From positions 1 through 35,286 of the forward strand of contig DYOQ01000026.1 of the NCBI GenBank assembly GCA_020720455.1: 35,286 bases of DNA, given 5' to 3'. The stretch is from Bdellovibrio sp. GTDB taxonomy: Bacteria > Bdellovibrionota > Bacteriovoracia > Bacteriovoracales > Bacteriovoracaceae. A model generated the notes under the pieces. The model searched no databases. It was given only the letters and a program-made list of their open reading frames with translations, and was not told the origin of the DNA. Within the stretch, counting starts at the first letter, position 1; every line of letters begins with the position of its first letter. Of this stretch, positions 23,119 through 31,523 are shown one piece after another. A program made the translations under genes and the position numbers.

Positions 23119-23670
23119 CTACTCAGTAGGCAACTCACCCTTTAAAACAGTAAGTGCCCCTTTTTTTCTAAGAGATACTAGTGCCGCTGTAACCTCATAC
23201 TCATGAATCGAAGCTTTTGAATAAAGCTCCACAACATCACTGGTTTGGGTAATCAAAGTTAAAACTTTAAACTCATTTAACGTTACCGGATCTCCAGATT
23301 CAATAAATGAATCCTTTACTAGCAACCTTAAATCTTTGGGCGGAATAAATTTTTTTGAATTATCGTACTGTCTTTTAAACTCTAACCACTCTATTTGTAG
23401 TTCTTTAAACCCGAGTGAGAAACTAAACAGACCGCTATCAATCACCTCAGGCTCAACGACAAAAGTAAAATCATCTTCGTTATTGTTTGCATCATAGATG
23501 ATTTGATAGAGCGCCCTTTTTCCTAATAACTCATTAAAGTTAGCACCAACAATAGCTCCAGAGTCTAAATAGATGACCCCAAGATAACGATGAGTCTCTC
23601 TACTCAAAACATTCACTCTTCCTGTAAATGCAATAAATATCTGTTCTTCAATAATATCAAAAAATGCCAT
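23119..23670 (-). CDS. DUF4388 (PATAN-type) domain protein with C-terminal winged-helix-like region
   Basis: The N-terminal ~100 residues (FTGRVNVLSRETHRYLGVIYLDSGAIVGA) match DUF4388, a small domain often found in signalling proteins of delta-proteobacteria and relatives. The C-terminal ~70 residues (TLNEFKVLTLITQTSDVVELYSK and onward) look like a winged helix. It lacks Cys motifs and membrane segments, so it is cytoplasmic. It lies 18 bp after mrp on the same strand and is probably co-transcribed. Its role is unknown. Confidence 0.78.
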   Translation of the reverse strand: MAFFDIIEEQIFIAFTGRVNVLSRETHRYLGVIYLDSGAIVGANFNELLGKRALYQIIYDANNNEDDFTFVVEPEVIDSGLFSFSLGFKELQIEWLEFKRQYDNSKKFIPPKDLRLLVKDSFIESGDPVTLNEFKVLTLITQTSDVVELYSKASIHEYEVTAALVSLRKKGALTVLKGELPTE

Positions 23671-23688
23671 ACATGAACACCAGCCTAG

Positions 23689-24795
23689 TTACTTCACCTT
23701 TTTAGCAATCTCCATATATGCGTTCCAGACGTCACTTCCTTCATTGCCAAGATCGGCCATGTAAGGTGTTCCCTTGTCAGAACCAACTCGAAGATCTTTA
23801 TTAAATGGTACTCCACCTAAGAAGCTAACTCCAAGCTCTTTTGCAGCAATTTCTACTCCGCCATCACCAAAAATATAGTGTTTTTTATCACACTGATCGC
23901 AGATAAAATAACTCATATTTTCAACCATTCCGACTACTGGAACGTTAACCTTTCTGAACATGTATAACCCTTTTTTTGCATCAAGAAGCGCAACGTCTTG
24001 TGGTGTTGAGATGACAATTGCTCCGTCTACTTCGCTATTTTGAACCATTGAAAGCTGAACATCTCCCGTGCCTGGAGGTAAATCCAAAATTAAAAAATCT
24101 AAATCACCCCAATCAACATCAAACAGAAACTGGTTTATTACTCCGCCAAGCATTGGACCACGCCAAATAACAGGATCATTCTCCCCAGAAAAAAGTCCAA
24201 AGCTAATAAACTTTAGGCCATAAGAACTTACTGGTAATATTTTTTTATTGGCACCAGCAAGCGGCTTCTCCTCTCTTTTATTAAGCAACATAGGGATACT
24301 TGGGCCATAAATATCTGCATCCAAAATTCCAACTTTATATCCCAACTGTTTTAACGCTAATGAAAAGTTGACTGAAAAAGTAGACTTTCCAACGCCACCT
24401 TTCCCTGAAGCCACTGCTAGTAACTTTTTTACACCAGCAACCCTGACCTTATTCCCAATACTTCCATGTCCAACCTTAATATTTGCTTGTGGTTTCGGCC
24501 CATTTGATTCTTTAGCATTTCTTGATTTCTCTGCCGCTAAATGAATCTCTTCTTGCTCTGAAGATACCGAGACTATTATTAGTTTATCAGGCGAACAAAT
24601 TGCAGAAAGCACTTTGCACATTGAATCTTCAAGTTCTCTCTTAACCAGCGTTGGAATATTATCCCTATTATACTTGACTTCAACACTCCCATTCTCAAGT
24701 TCTTTAATCCCGACCAAACGATTTTCTTTCACTATTGATTTTTGAGTAGCAGGATTTAGAACAGATTCTAACAGTTTTGTAATAACAGTGTTCAT
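23689..24795 (-). CDS. mrp: Mrp/ApbC-family iron-sulfur cluster carrier ATPase
   Basis: A cytosolic P-loop ATPase that binds and hands over Fe-S clusters. The N-terminal ~80 residues form a MIP18/DUF59-type domain. The deviant Walker A GKGGVGKST lies at residues 131-139, LDADIYGPSIP at 158-168, the Walker B-like LILDLPPGTGD at 235-245, and the cluster-binding pair C299-x2-C302 (YFICDQC) follows. Length (368 aa) and domain order are standard. GAGGT 5 bp before the ATG supports the start. It is divergent from the HAMP-like gene and leads a DUF4388 gene. Confidence 0.94.
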   Translation of the reverse strand: MNTVITKLLESVLNPATQKSIVKENRLVGIKELENGSVEVKYNRDNIPTLVKRELEDSMCKVLSAICSPDKLIIVSVSSEQEEIHLAAEKSRNAKESNGPKPQANIKVGHGSIGNKVRVAGVKKLLAVASGKGGVGKSTFSVNFSLALKQLGYKVGILDADIYGPSIPMLLNKREEKPLAGANKKILPVSSYGLKFISFGLFSGENDPVIWRGPMLGGVINQFLFDVDWGDLDFLILDLPPGTGDVQLSMVQNSEVDGAIVISTPQDVALLDAKKGLYMFRKVNVPVVGMVENMSYFICDQCDKKHYIFGDGGVEIAAKELGVSFLGGVPFNKDLRVGSDKGTPYMADLGNEGSDVWNAYMEIAKKVK

Positions 24796-24932
24796 ACAAC
24801 CTCACTAGAAAAATACCACGTTATGAATGAGACTTTTATAGCTATATTTATTTCAATTGGGAAGAAATTTACCACATAGGCCAATGCTTTCATCTGTGCT
24901 AATATTATATTGTTACTAAATAAGGAGTTAAC

Positions 24933-25529
24933 GTGGCAGGCTATCACCGAAAAATTTTTTTAATCAACCCAAGGTTTCAATTAAAATTTAGTTTTTATCT
25001 ATCTTTAATAATTTTTATTTCGAGCCTTATGTACCCATGGGCAATCTACGACCTCATTGGCCAAGTTATTGCTAATTTAGCTATTAAAAGTCCACAGGAT
25101 GCAAGCGCGCTAGAAACAAACAAACAAACACTCATTATTCTTTTGGCAGTCTGGCAAACTGGATACATACTTTTAGTTTTTATTCTTAGCATATTCTTCA
25201 GCCATAGAATTGCCGGGCCAATTTTTAAACTAACTAAATTTTTAAAAAATAGTCGCAAAGGTGGAAAGCCCGAAGTTTTATATTTTAGAAAAAATGATTA
25301 CTTCAAAGAAGTAGCAGATGAGTATAACGCAACAATGGATAGCATTTTCCAAAACGTCTCAACAGATTTTAAATATTTAAATGATGTCGATATGTACATT
25401 AGCAATTTGGCCAACGTTCTCCCTGAAGATAAAAAACCGCTCATAGAAGAAATCCATAAAAACTTAAACGAAATGAAAAAGAGATATGAACGTCATTTGA
25501 CCAGCATAGATAATGGTCAAAAATCTTAA
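24933..25529 (+). CDS. Membrane protein with two transmembrane segments and a HAMP-like domain
   Basis: A short basic N terminus and membrane segments at about residues 17-37 and 66-89 flank a ~28-residue periplasmic loop. A HAMP-like region follows: HRIAGPIFKLTKFL, then RKNDYFKEVADEYNATMD. A helical tail follows, but there is no kinase, methyl-accepting or GGDEF domain. At 198 aa it is a stand-alone HAMP protein, which may relay a signal through a partner. The start is GTG at 24933 with AAGGAG 6 bp upstream. It overlaps the lytic transglycosylase by 17 bp, so the two are translationally linked. Confidence 0.82.
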   Translation: MAGYHRKIFLINPRFQLKFSFYLSLIIFISSLMYPWAIYDLIGQVIANLAIKSPQDASALETNKQTLIILLAVWQTGYILLVFILSIFFSHRIAGPIFKLTKFLKNSRKGGKPEVLYFRKNDYFKEVADEYNATMDSIFQNVSTDFKYLNDVDMYISNLANVLPEDKKPLIEEIHKNLNEMKKRYERHLTSIDNGQKS

Positions 25530-27360
25530 CAACGCATTTATTTTAAAATTTATCGCCTTTATTTTTGTTTCAGCAAATAGTTTAGTTGCTTATGGAACAA
25601 TTCAAAAACCGCAACTCTTTGATCAGCAAAAAAAAGATCCTGTTATATTAAAAATTGACACTGTTCGGAGCGACCTCTACATTGCTGAAAGTTTTACAAA
25701 CATCTACAATGCTATCTCTAACAATAAACCTATACCCCAAGCTGCTACTGCACGACTAATGTTGTTACTAAGAAACGGCCCAAACTCTTTTTCAGAATTA
25801 CTACCTATTGCAAAATGGATTCATACATTTGCTTTCAACAATAGCAATGATATCTTACAAAAAAACTGCATACAACAACCCGAATTAAATAACGACGACT
25901 ATGCTGTGCAAAAGCTAATAACAATTTCCATTGCAAACTACTGTCGCTACCAAACAAAGCAAGACTTTAAAAATATCAATACTCAAAAAAAAGCTACTTT
26001 AGAATTTAAAAAGATCAGTAGAGCAATATCCGAGAGCATTGCTAGCGGCAACATAAACAATGCAAAAAAAATAACAGAGGTTTTAAAAAAATTTTATAAC
26101 AACAACAACCAGTTCATTGACAACAGTACTGCTTGGGCGCACTTCATCGACATTGGGAAAACATTAATTAAACACAACCGGCCAGCTTCTGATAGTATTC
26201 TACATTATGCCAACACGATCTCCTCTAGCGAAAACGAACCAGACTCTATCTTTTACATGCTTTGGGCATACGTCTACACTAATCGACTTTCGCAAGCGCA
26301 AACATTTGTAAACCGCTTCAACCTCTCCTCAAACCCAGAGAAAAAAAGTGCCAGACTAGCATTCTTGGTTGCTTATATGTACGAAAAATCCAAAAATCAA
26401 TTTTTGGCAAACAAGATTTACAAGCAGATAATGAATAGCTCACCTATGAGCTATTACTCAGCAATGGCGATATCAAAACTCACAAAAAAGGGTGTTCTTT
26501 CTAAACAAGACGTAACCACACATTTAATCACAGAACATAATGCCATTCCAATATCAATAACTGAAAACGATTTCTCTCCAAACTTCAAAAGCGCCATCCG
26601 ACGCCTTTCTGCTTGGATTCGAATTGGAAACCAAAAAATATTAAATGCTGAGCTAGAATTTGTTCTAGCACTAAGTAAAAATGAAGTGTTTAGCAATCCA
26701 GACATCATAAACAATATAAATGACAAACAATTCACCAACTATCTTTCATTACAACTTTCCGAACTATTTATTAAACATGAAGATGGTTACCTAAACGCCT
26801 TCAAGATAATTTCAAGAGGGATTGACCAAGATTTTTTCTCGCTTAGCAGACCTACCCTTGAGCAACTTTTCCCAACCAAATATCTGTCCAAAATTAAAAA
26901 AATCACGTCAGACCTAGATCCAACAATAGTACTTGCGCTTATAAGACAAGAGTCTGCATTCAACAATGAGGCCCGTTCACATGTAGGAGCAAGAGGCTTA
27001 ATGCAGCTTATGCCGTCAACAGCAAAGAGATTCAAGCGGTCTATCCAAGGCAATCACCTCAAAGATCCAAATGTTAATTTAAAAATCGGAATCACTTACT
27101 TAAAAAAACTAATGAAAATGTATGACGGCAACATTGTATATGCTCTTGCAGCTTACAATGCCGGAGAAAACAGAGTCGACAAATGGGCCACTGAACTTTT
27201 CTCCGATGATACAGACCCTCTGCTAACAATTGAAGCTATTCCATATCTAGAGACAAGAAACTATGTGAAGCTTATTTTAAGAAATATCTTTTTTTACAAT
27301 CTTGTTTCTGCCGATCACAATCCAGAAAAACTAAACTTAGAGCGCTACTATATCAGATAA
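25513..27360 (+). CDS. Soluble lytic murein transglycosylase (Slt family)
   Basis: Cleaves the glycan MurNAc-GlcNAc bond to give 1,6-anhydro ends. The protein has a signal peptide (about 1-28), a ~440-residue alpha-helical superhelix and a C-terminal SLT domain with IRQESAFN (catalytic Glu480), GARGLMQLMPSTA, PNVNLKIGITYLKKL and ALAAYNAGENRVDKW. The length (615 aa) is typical of Slt70-type enzymes. The start codon lies inside the end of the preceding HAMP-like gene. Products of its activity would feed the amgK/murU salvage route encoded nearby; that link is inference. Confidence 0.92.
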   Translation: MVKNLNNAFILKFIAFIFVSANSLVAYGTIQKPQLFDQQKKDPVILKIDTVRSDLYIAESFTNIYNAISNNKPIPQAATARLMLLLRNGPNSFSELLPIAKWIHTFAFNNSNDILQKNCIQQPELNNDDYAVQKLITISIANYCRYQTKQDFKNINTQKKATLEFKKISRAISESIASGNINNAKKITEVLKKFYNNNNQFIDNSTAWAHFIDIGKTLIKHNRPASDSILHYANTISSSENEPDSIFYMLWAYVYTNRLSQAQTFVNRFNLSSNPEKKSARLAFLVAYMYEKSKNQFLANKIYKQIMNSSPMSYYSAMAISKLTKKGVLSKQDVTTHLITEHNAIPISITENDFSPNFKSAIRRLSAWIRIGNQKILNAELEFVLALSKNEVFSNPDIINNINDKQFTNYLSLQLSELFIKHEDGYLNAFKIISRGIDQDFFSLSRPTLEQLFPTKYLSKIKKITSDLDPTIVLALIRQESAFNNEARSHVGARGLMQLMPSTAKRFKRSIQGNHLKDPNVNLKIGITYLKKLMKMYDGNIVYALAAYNAGENRVDKWATELFSDDTDPLLTIEAIPYLETRNYVKLILRNIFFYNLVSADHNPEKLNLERYYIR

Positions 27361-27527
27361 AACGAGATGCTTCTCGCACTTAAGTTAATATACACACTGT
27401 ATATATTGTCCCCTCAAAATTGTAAAAAATACATCATTGTTTTTTTGTGGATCACTATCCCTAACTGTCATCATTTGCTAATTTTTCTGGAGCGCATATG
27501 TTCATTATTCTGACAACATAACAAAGA

Positions 27528-28655
27528 TCATTTTTTAGTTTTCCTCTTAATCACTTTTTTCTTAGTGGTAGTGGTAGTGGCACTAGGACTTAAGTGCTCA
27601 ATATCTTCTCTAATAAAATTTTCTAATTGTTTTTCAGAAGGAAGCTCGACCATATATCTTGAGACAAAAAGCTTATTATCCATTCCGCCTGTAGCATATT
27701 TTACTTTTACAGAATCCTTAGAGGTACAAAGAATAATTCCTATTGGTGGATTGTCACCTTTGCTCATTTCATTATCTTTAAAATAATTAAGATAGAAATT
27801 CATCTGTCCAGCATCGGCGTGAGAAAAAGACCTATTCTTTAGATCAATAAGAATATGGCATTTGAGGATTCTATGATAAAAAACTAGGTCGATACGATCA
27901 TGTTCATTATCGAGAGTAATTCTTTTTTGTCTGCTCTCAAAACAAAATCCTTTACCTAATTCGAGGAGAAAATCTTGAATGTGATTAAGTATAGCTGTTT
28001 CTAAATCATTTTCATTATATTCTGGACGCTCCTTTAATCCAGTAAACTCCAATAAGTATGGATCACGAATAGAATCTTCAACAGTGACAATATCATGTTT
28101 TATTTTAGCAAGAAGACTTTTCTTGTTTTTGGATAGACCTGTTCTTTCGTAAAGTAAGGAACCTATTTGCCTTGAAAGCTCTCTTACCGACCATCTTCCC
28201 TTGATGGCCTGAATCTCATAGAATGCCCGTGGTAGCGGTTTAGCGACTTTTATTAATTCAGCAAAATGAGAAAAAGAGAAATGCTTTAACATTTTATGTA
28301 TATCTGGAGAGTATTTAGAAGATTGTTCAGACGGTGCCTGAACAATTCTAGTAACTAGCAATTGGCCAGACAGTGTCTGGCCAATTTGGGGGTATGCAAG
28401 ATAAAATTGTCGAAAAGTTTTAAGATTGGAAAACGACATCCCTTTTATACCTTTAGAAGTTAATTCCTTAGTGAGAACTCTTATTAAATTTTCACCATAT
28501 TTGGCCCTGTCCTGGCCTTCCTGCTCATATTCATAAATATGATGGCCGATCAACCAGTTTCTAATGGTAAGGGCTTGATTAACGCTCTGAATGGCCCTTA
28601 GTTGAAGATCGCTATTTATCTTTTCTATTTGTAATATTAATTTATCAAATTTCAC
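27528..28655 (-). CDS. YhcG-type PDDEXK nuclease family protein (DUF1016)
   Basis: The N-terminal DUF1016 domain has IRNWLIGHHIYEYEQEG and YGENLIRVLTKEL. The C-terminal nuclease-like domain has LETAILNHIQ (Glu), RIDLVFYH (Asp) and LIDLKNRSF (Asp-x-Lys), followed by GQMNFYLNYF, a complete PD-(D/E)xK-like set. The protein ends in a Lys/Thr-rich tail. Between the halves sits a variable linker made of the peptides IGQTLSGQL and IVQAPSEQS, each encoded by a palindromic DNA unit (see the repeat entry). These genes are usually accessory and mobile. It sits 49 bp downstream of ychF on the same strand. Biological role uncertain; proposed roles include defence or DNA recombination. Confidence 0.88.
   Translation of the reverse strand: MKFDKLILQIEKINSDLQLRAIQSVNQALTIRNWLIGHHIYEYEQEGQDRAKYGENLIRVLTKELTSKGIKGMSFSNLKTFRQFYLAYPQIGQTLSGQLLVTRIVQAPSEQSSKYSPDIHKMLKHFSFSHFAELIKVAKPLPRAFYEIQAIKGRWSVRELSRQIGSLLYERTGLSKNKKSLLAKIKHDIVTVEDSIRDPYLLEFTGLKERPEYNENDLETAILNHIQDFLLELGKGFCFESRQKRITLDNEHDRIDLVFYHRILKCHILIDLKNRSFSHADAGQMNFYLNYFKDNEMSKGDNPPIGIILCTSKDSVKVKYATGGMDNKLFVSRYMVELPSEKQLENFIREDIEHLSPSATTTTTKKKVIKRKTKK
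28322..28386 (-). repeat. Paired in-frame palindromic units within the DUF1016 gene
   Basis: Unit B is 28322-28346 and unit A is 28361-28385. They are 25 bp each, 39 bp apart (13 codons), in the same reading phase, and agree at 19 of 25 bases. Both are inverted repeats: unit A has 13-bp perfect arms (28360-28372 and 28374-28386) around one central base, while unit B has arms ATTGTTCAG / CTGAACAAT. Positions 5-6 read GC in A and TT in B, and the pairing positions read GC and AA, so the changes keep the stem. A small CTAGTAACTAG palindrome (28348-28358) sits between them. Confidence 0.85.
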
Positions 28656-28704
28656 GATACTAATTCCTTAATCTTCATATTACAAAATCAATTTAAACAG
28701 AAAA

Positions 28705-29811
28705 TCAAACATTGAACCTAAAGTGCATTACATCGCCATCCATAACTTCATAATCTTTTCCCTCAACCCTTAACCGCCCATTCTCTTTAATTTTGGCTTC
28801 GGACTTAAGTTCGAATAGATCATTACAGTGATATACCTCTGCTCGAATAAACCCTCGCTCGAAGTCTGTATGAATGACACCTGCGGCCTGAGGTGCTTTG
28901 TCTCCAGAATTAATTGTCCAAGCGCGAACCTCTTTTTCACCAGCAGTAAAATAAGTTCTATACCCGAGCATGTTGTATGCTTTGTTAACTAACTTATCAA
29001 GGCCAGTCTCATCCATACCAGCATCACGCAAAAACTCTTTTCTCTCTTCTACTGTTTCAAGCGCAGCAATATCTGCTTCGAGCTGACCACAAATTGAGAT
29101 TACTTCCGCACCATCACGCTTTGCGATCTCTTCGACTTTTTTAACATACTCATTGCCATTAACTCCACTCTCGTCGACATTACAAACATACATTACTTTT
29201 TTTAATGTTATTAAGTGAAGATCTTGAACTAACTCTTTCTCTTCTGCTGTTAAGCCAGCCGAACTTGCCAATATACCTTCAGACAGGCCCTTTCGAAGCT
29301 TTTCTAAAAGCGGAACGGTCGCCTTTGCTTTGTCAGAGACTTTTTTATCATGTGATTTTAGAAATTTCCCTATTCCTTCAATTCTTTTTTCAACAGTCTC
29401 TAGATCTGCAAGTGCCAACTCAAGATTGATAATTTCAATATCATCGACAGGATCAATCCTGCCGCTAACATGAACAATGTCTTCATTCTTAAAACAACGG
29501 ACGACGTGCAAAATTGCATTAACCTGTCTTATATGTCCAAGAAATTGGTTCCCAAGTCCTTCTCCTTTAGAAGCACCTTTAACAAGACCAGCAATATCTA
29601 CCAACTCAACAACAGCAGGAATTATTTTTTTTGGTTTAATAAGTTCTGTGATTTTTGTAAGCCTAATATCACTAACACTAACTATTCCAACATTAGGCTC
29701 TATTGTACAAAAAGGATAGTTTGCAGCTTCAGCAGGGGCCGAGGTTACTGCCGAAAATATTGTCGACTTTCCAACATTAGGTAATCCAACTATTCCACAA
29801 TTAAGTCCCAT
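28705..29811 (-). CDS. ychF: Redox-regulated ATPase YchF (Obg-related)
   Basis: A universally conserved P-loop protein that binds ATP in preference to GTP and associates with ribosomes. G1 is GLPNVGKST, with NYPFCTIEPNVG, DIAGLVKGASKGEGLGNQFL (G3) and the C-terminal TGS-like domain containing YRTYFTAGEKEVRAWT, AAGVIHTDFERGFIRAEV and VMDGDVMHFRFNV. The length of 368 aa is normal. GGAGAGGGG lies upstream of the ATG. It follows pth by 15 bp, the common pth-ychF pairing. Confidence 0.97.
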   Translation of the reverse strand: MGLNCGIVGLPNVGKSTIFSAVTSAPAEAANYPFCTIEPNVGIVSVSDIRLTKITELIKPKKIIPAVVELVDIAGLVKGASKGEGLGNQFLGHIRQVNAILHVVRCFKNEDIVHVSGRIDPVDDIEIINLELALADLETVEKRIEGIGKFLKSHDKKVSDKAKATVPLLEKLRKGLSEGILASSAGLTAEEKELVQDLHLITLKKVMYVCNVDESGVNGNEYVKKVEEIAKRDGAEVISICGQLEADIAALETVEERKEFLRDAGMDETGLDKLVNKAYNMLGYRTYFTAGEKEVRAWTINSGDKAPQAAGVIHTDFERGFIRAEVYHCNDLFELKSEAKIKENGRLRVEGKDYEVMDGDVMHFRFNV

Positions 29812-29826
29812 CGCAACACCCCTCTC

Positions 29827-30399
29827 CTATTCAAAAAATTTTTTCTTACTATACTCTTTCAACGATTTCGTTGTTCCATTCTTCATATAAAAAAGCAACG
29901 CTTTTTGAATCTCGGCCAACAAATCATTAAGTTGCAACTCTTGCTGTTCACTAAAACCTGAAAGTACCCACGAGCTAACGCTTCCTCTTTCTGGCCTACC
30001 AATACCAAGCCTTAACCTTAAAAAGTCATTCGTTCCAAGCAGAGCTGCAATAGACTTTAATCCATTATGGCCCGCAAGGCCTCCACCTTTTTTCAGCGCA
30101 ATTGTTCCAAAGGGAAGATCTAATTCATCATGAATGACTAGAACATCTTCAGGGGGAACTTTGTAAAAAGTTACTGCCGGAGTAACACTCTCTCCGCTTA
30201 AGTTCATATATGTTTTGGGCTTTAGTATGATGAATTTTTCTGAGTCAACGTCTATATCTGCGACCTGGCCTTTAAACTTTTCTTTCCAATTTAACCTAAA
30301 CTCATTTTCGAGTGAATCGACCGCAAGCCAGCCAAAATTATGTTTGGTAAGTTCATAACGAAGTTCTGGGTTTCCCAGTCCAACAATTAGCTTCGTCAT
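29827..30399 (-). CDS. pth: Peptidyl-tRNA hydrolase
   Basis: Releases tRNA from peptidyl-tRNA dropped by ribosomes. The 190-aa protein has GLGNPELRYELTKHNFGW (with the catalytic His in KHN), KPKTYMNLSGESV, VIHDELDLPFG and KGGGLAGHNGLKSI, the full Pth signature. The ATG begins 4 bp after the prs stop, with no strong ribosome site of its own, so translation is probably coupled. Gene order prs-pth-ychF is widespread. Confidence 0.97.
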   Translation of the reverse strand: MTKLIVGLGNPELRYELTKHNFGWLAVDSLENEFRLNWKEKFKGQVADIDVDSEKFIILKPKTYMNLSGESVTPAVTFYKVPPEDVLVIHDELDLPFGTIALKKGGGLAGHNGLKSIAALLGTNDFLRLRLGIGRPERGSVSSWVLSGFSEQQELQLNDLLAEIQKALLFYMKNGTTKSLKEYSKKKFFE

Positions 30400-30403
30400 A
30401 ACT

Positions 30404-31348
30404 CTAAATAAACAACGAGTTTAAAGAATCATAGTTATAAGTTCTTTTAATCGCCTCTGCTAAAATGTTCTCAATCGTTAAGACTTTAATTTTTGAAAGC
30501 TTACTTGCTTCATCACTTAATGGGATTGTATCTGTTACCACTAGTAGATCTAAATCAGGACTGCTGGCAATCCTTTCTACTGCAGGGTTTGAAAGCACAG
30601 GGTGTGTCGCAAATGCCACAACTTTCGTTGCACCATTATCTTTCAATGCCTTGCAGGCTTCAATCAACGTTCCTGCAGTATCAACCATATCATCGATTAT
30701 AATTGCTTCTCGGCCAATAACATTACCAACAATGTTCATCGCTTTTGCAATATTCTTACCAGTACGCCTCTTATCGATCATCGCAATTTCAGTTTTTAAT
30801 TTTTTTGCATAAAACCGAACTCTCTCAACACCTCCCGCATCAGGAGAAACTAGTATTGTCTTTTCAGTTACAAGCTCTTTTGTCATATAATCGACAAACA
30901 AAGGAGCGGCATAAATATTATCAAAGGGAATATCGAAAAAACCTTGAGTCTGACCACTATGAATATCCATTGTTGTAACTCTTGTTGCTCCGGCAATAGT
31001 AATCAAATTTGCAACAAGCTTAGCAGTAATCGGCATTCTTGGGCCTGCCTTACGATCCTGTCTTGCATAACCATAATGAGGAATTATCACATTAATAGCA
31101 TTTGCCGATGCTCTTCTGAGAGCATCTATCATAATTAAAAGTTCCATCAAATTATCATTTACTGGTGCACATGTAGATTGAATTAAAAAAACGTCAGCTC
31201 CTCTAATGCTCTCTTTAATCTCACAACAAAACTCACCATTAGCAAACTTAACAAGCTGTGGGTCAACGGTCGGTGCATCTAATCTTTTAGCAATTTTTTC
31301 AGAGAGTCCAGGATTAGAAGATCCCGACATTAAAATCATACGTCTCAT
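30404..31348 (-). CDS. prs: Ribose-phosphate pyrophosphokinase
   Basis: Makes PRPP from ribose 5-phosphate and ATP for nucleotide, His and Trp synthesis. The 314-aa protein has FANGEFCCEI, the ATP-binding VIIPHYGYARQDRK, TMDIHSGQTQGFFD, SPDAGGVERVRFYAK and the PRPP-binding loop IIDDMVDTAGTL. AGGA 8 bp before the ATG at 31348 fits the start. It lies 25 bp downstream of a tRNA-Gln gene on the same strand, and both probably start from the promoter at 31464-31492. Confidence 0.97.
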   Translation of the reverse strand: MRRMILMSGSSNPGLSEKIAKRLDAPTVDPQLVKFANGEFCCEIKESIRGADVFLIQSTCAPVNDNLMELLIMIDALRRASANAINVIIPHYGYARQDRKAGPRMPITAKLVANLITIAGATRVTTMDIHSGQTQGFFDIPFDNIYAAPLFVDYMTKELVTEKTILVSPDAGGVERVRFYAKKLKTEIAMIDKRRTGKNIAKAMNIVGNVIGREAIIIDDMVDTAGTLIEACKALKDNGATKVVAFATHPVLSNPAVERIASSPDLDLLVVTDTIPLSDEASKLSKIKVLTIENILAEAIKRTYNYDSLNSLFI

Positions 31349-31373
31349 ATTGCTATCCTACTGCGAGAGTTAA

Positions 31374-31449
31374 TGGTTGGGGCAGTAGGACTCGAACCTA
31401 CGAATGGCAGAATCAAAATCTGCTGACTTACCAACTTGTCGATGCCCCA
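31374..31449 (-). tRNA. tRNA-Gln (anticodon TTG)
   Basis: On the - strand: acceptor stem TGGGGCA / TGCCCCA, D-arm GAC..GTC with AAGTTGGTAA loop, anticodon stem GCAGA/TCTGC around loop TTTTGAT (anticodon TTG, reads CAA/CAG), and T-arm GTAGG TTCGAGT CCTAC. The discriminator is A, and CCA is encoded directly after it (31376-31374). All stems pair fully, and the length is 76 nt with CCA. Confidence 0.96.
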
Positions 31450-31463
31450 ATGAAATAACATTC

Positions 31464-31492
31464 AATATACTATTCTATAGATTATTTTGCAA
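31464..31492 (-). promoter_or_regulatory. Promoter of the tRNA-Gln/prs/pth/ychF unit
   Basis: On the - strand, TTGCAA (31492-31487), a 17-bp spacer and TATATT (31469-31464). The tRNA begins 14 bp after the -10 box, consistent with a short 5' leader. Confidence 0.6.
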
Positions 31493-31523
31493 CAGGGGAG
31501 CGCTTAGTTTCCCCAAAAAACAA

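Noticed and set aside
27362-27375. CGAGA-TGCT-TCTCG hairpin after the transglycosylase gene
   Set aside because: Stem of five pairs and no following T-tract; a terminator cannot be supported.
31496-31517. GGGGA/TCCCC inverted repeat near the 3' end of the PBP gene
   Set aside because: On the transcribed (-) strand the T-run comes before the stem, not after, so it does not fit a terminator of that gene; the + strand has no gene to end here.
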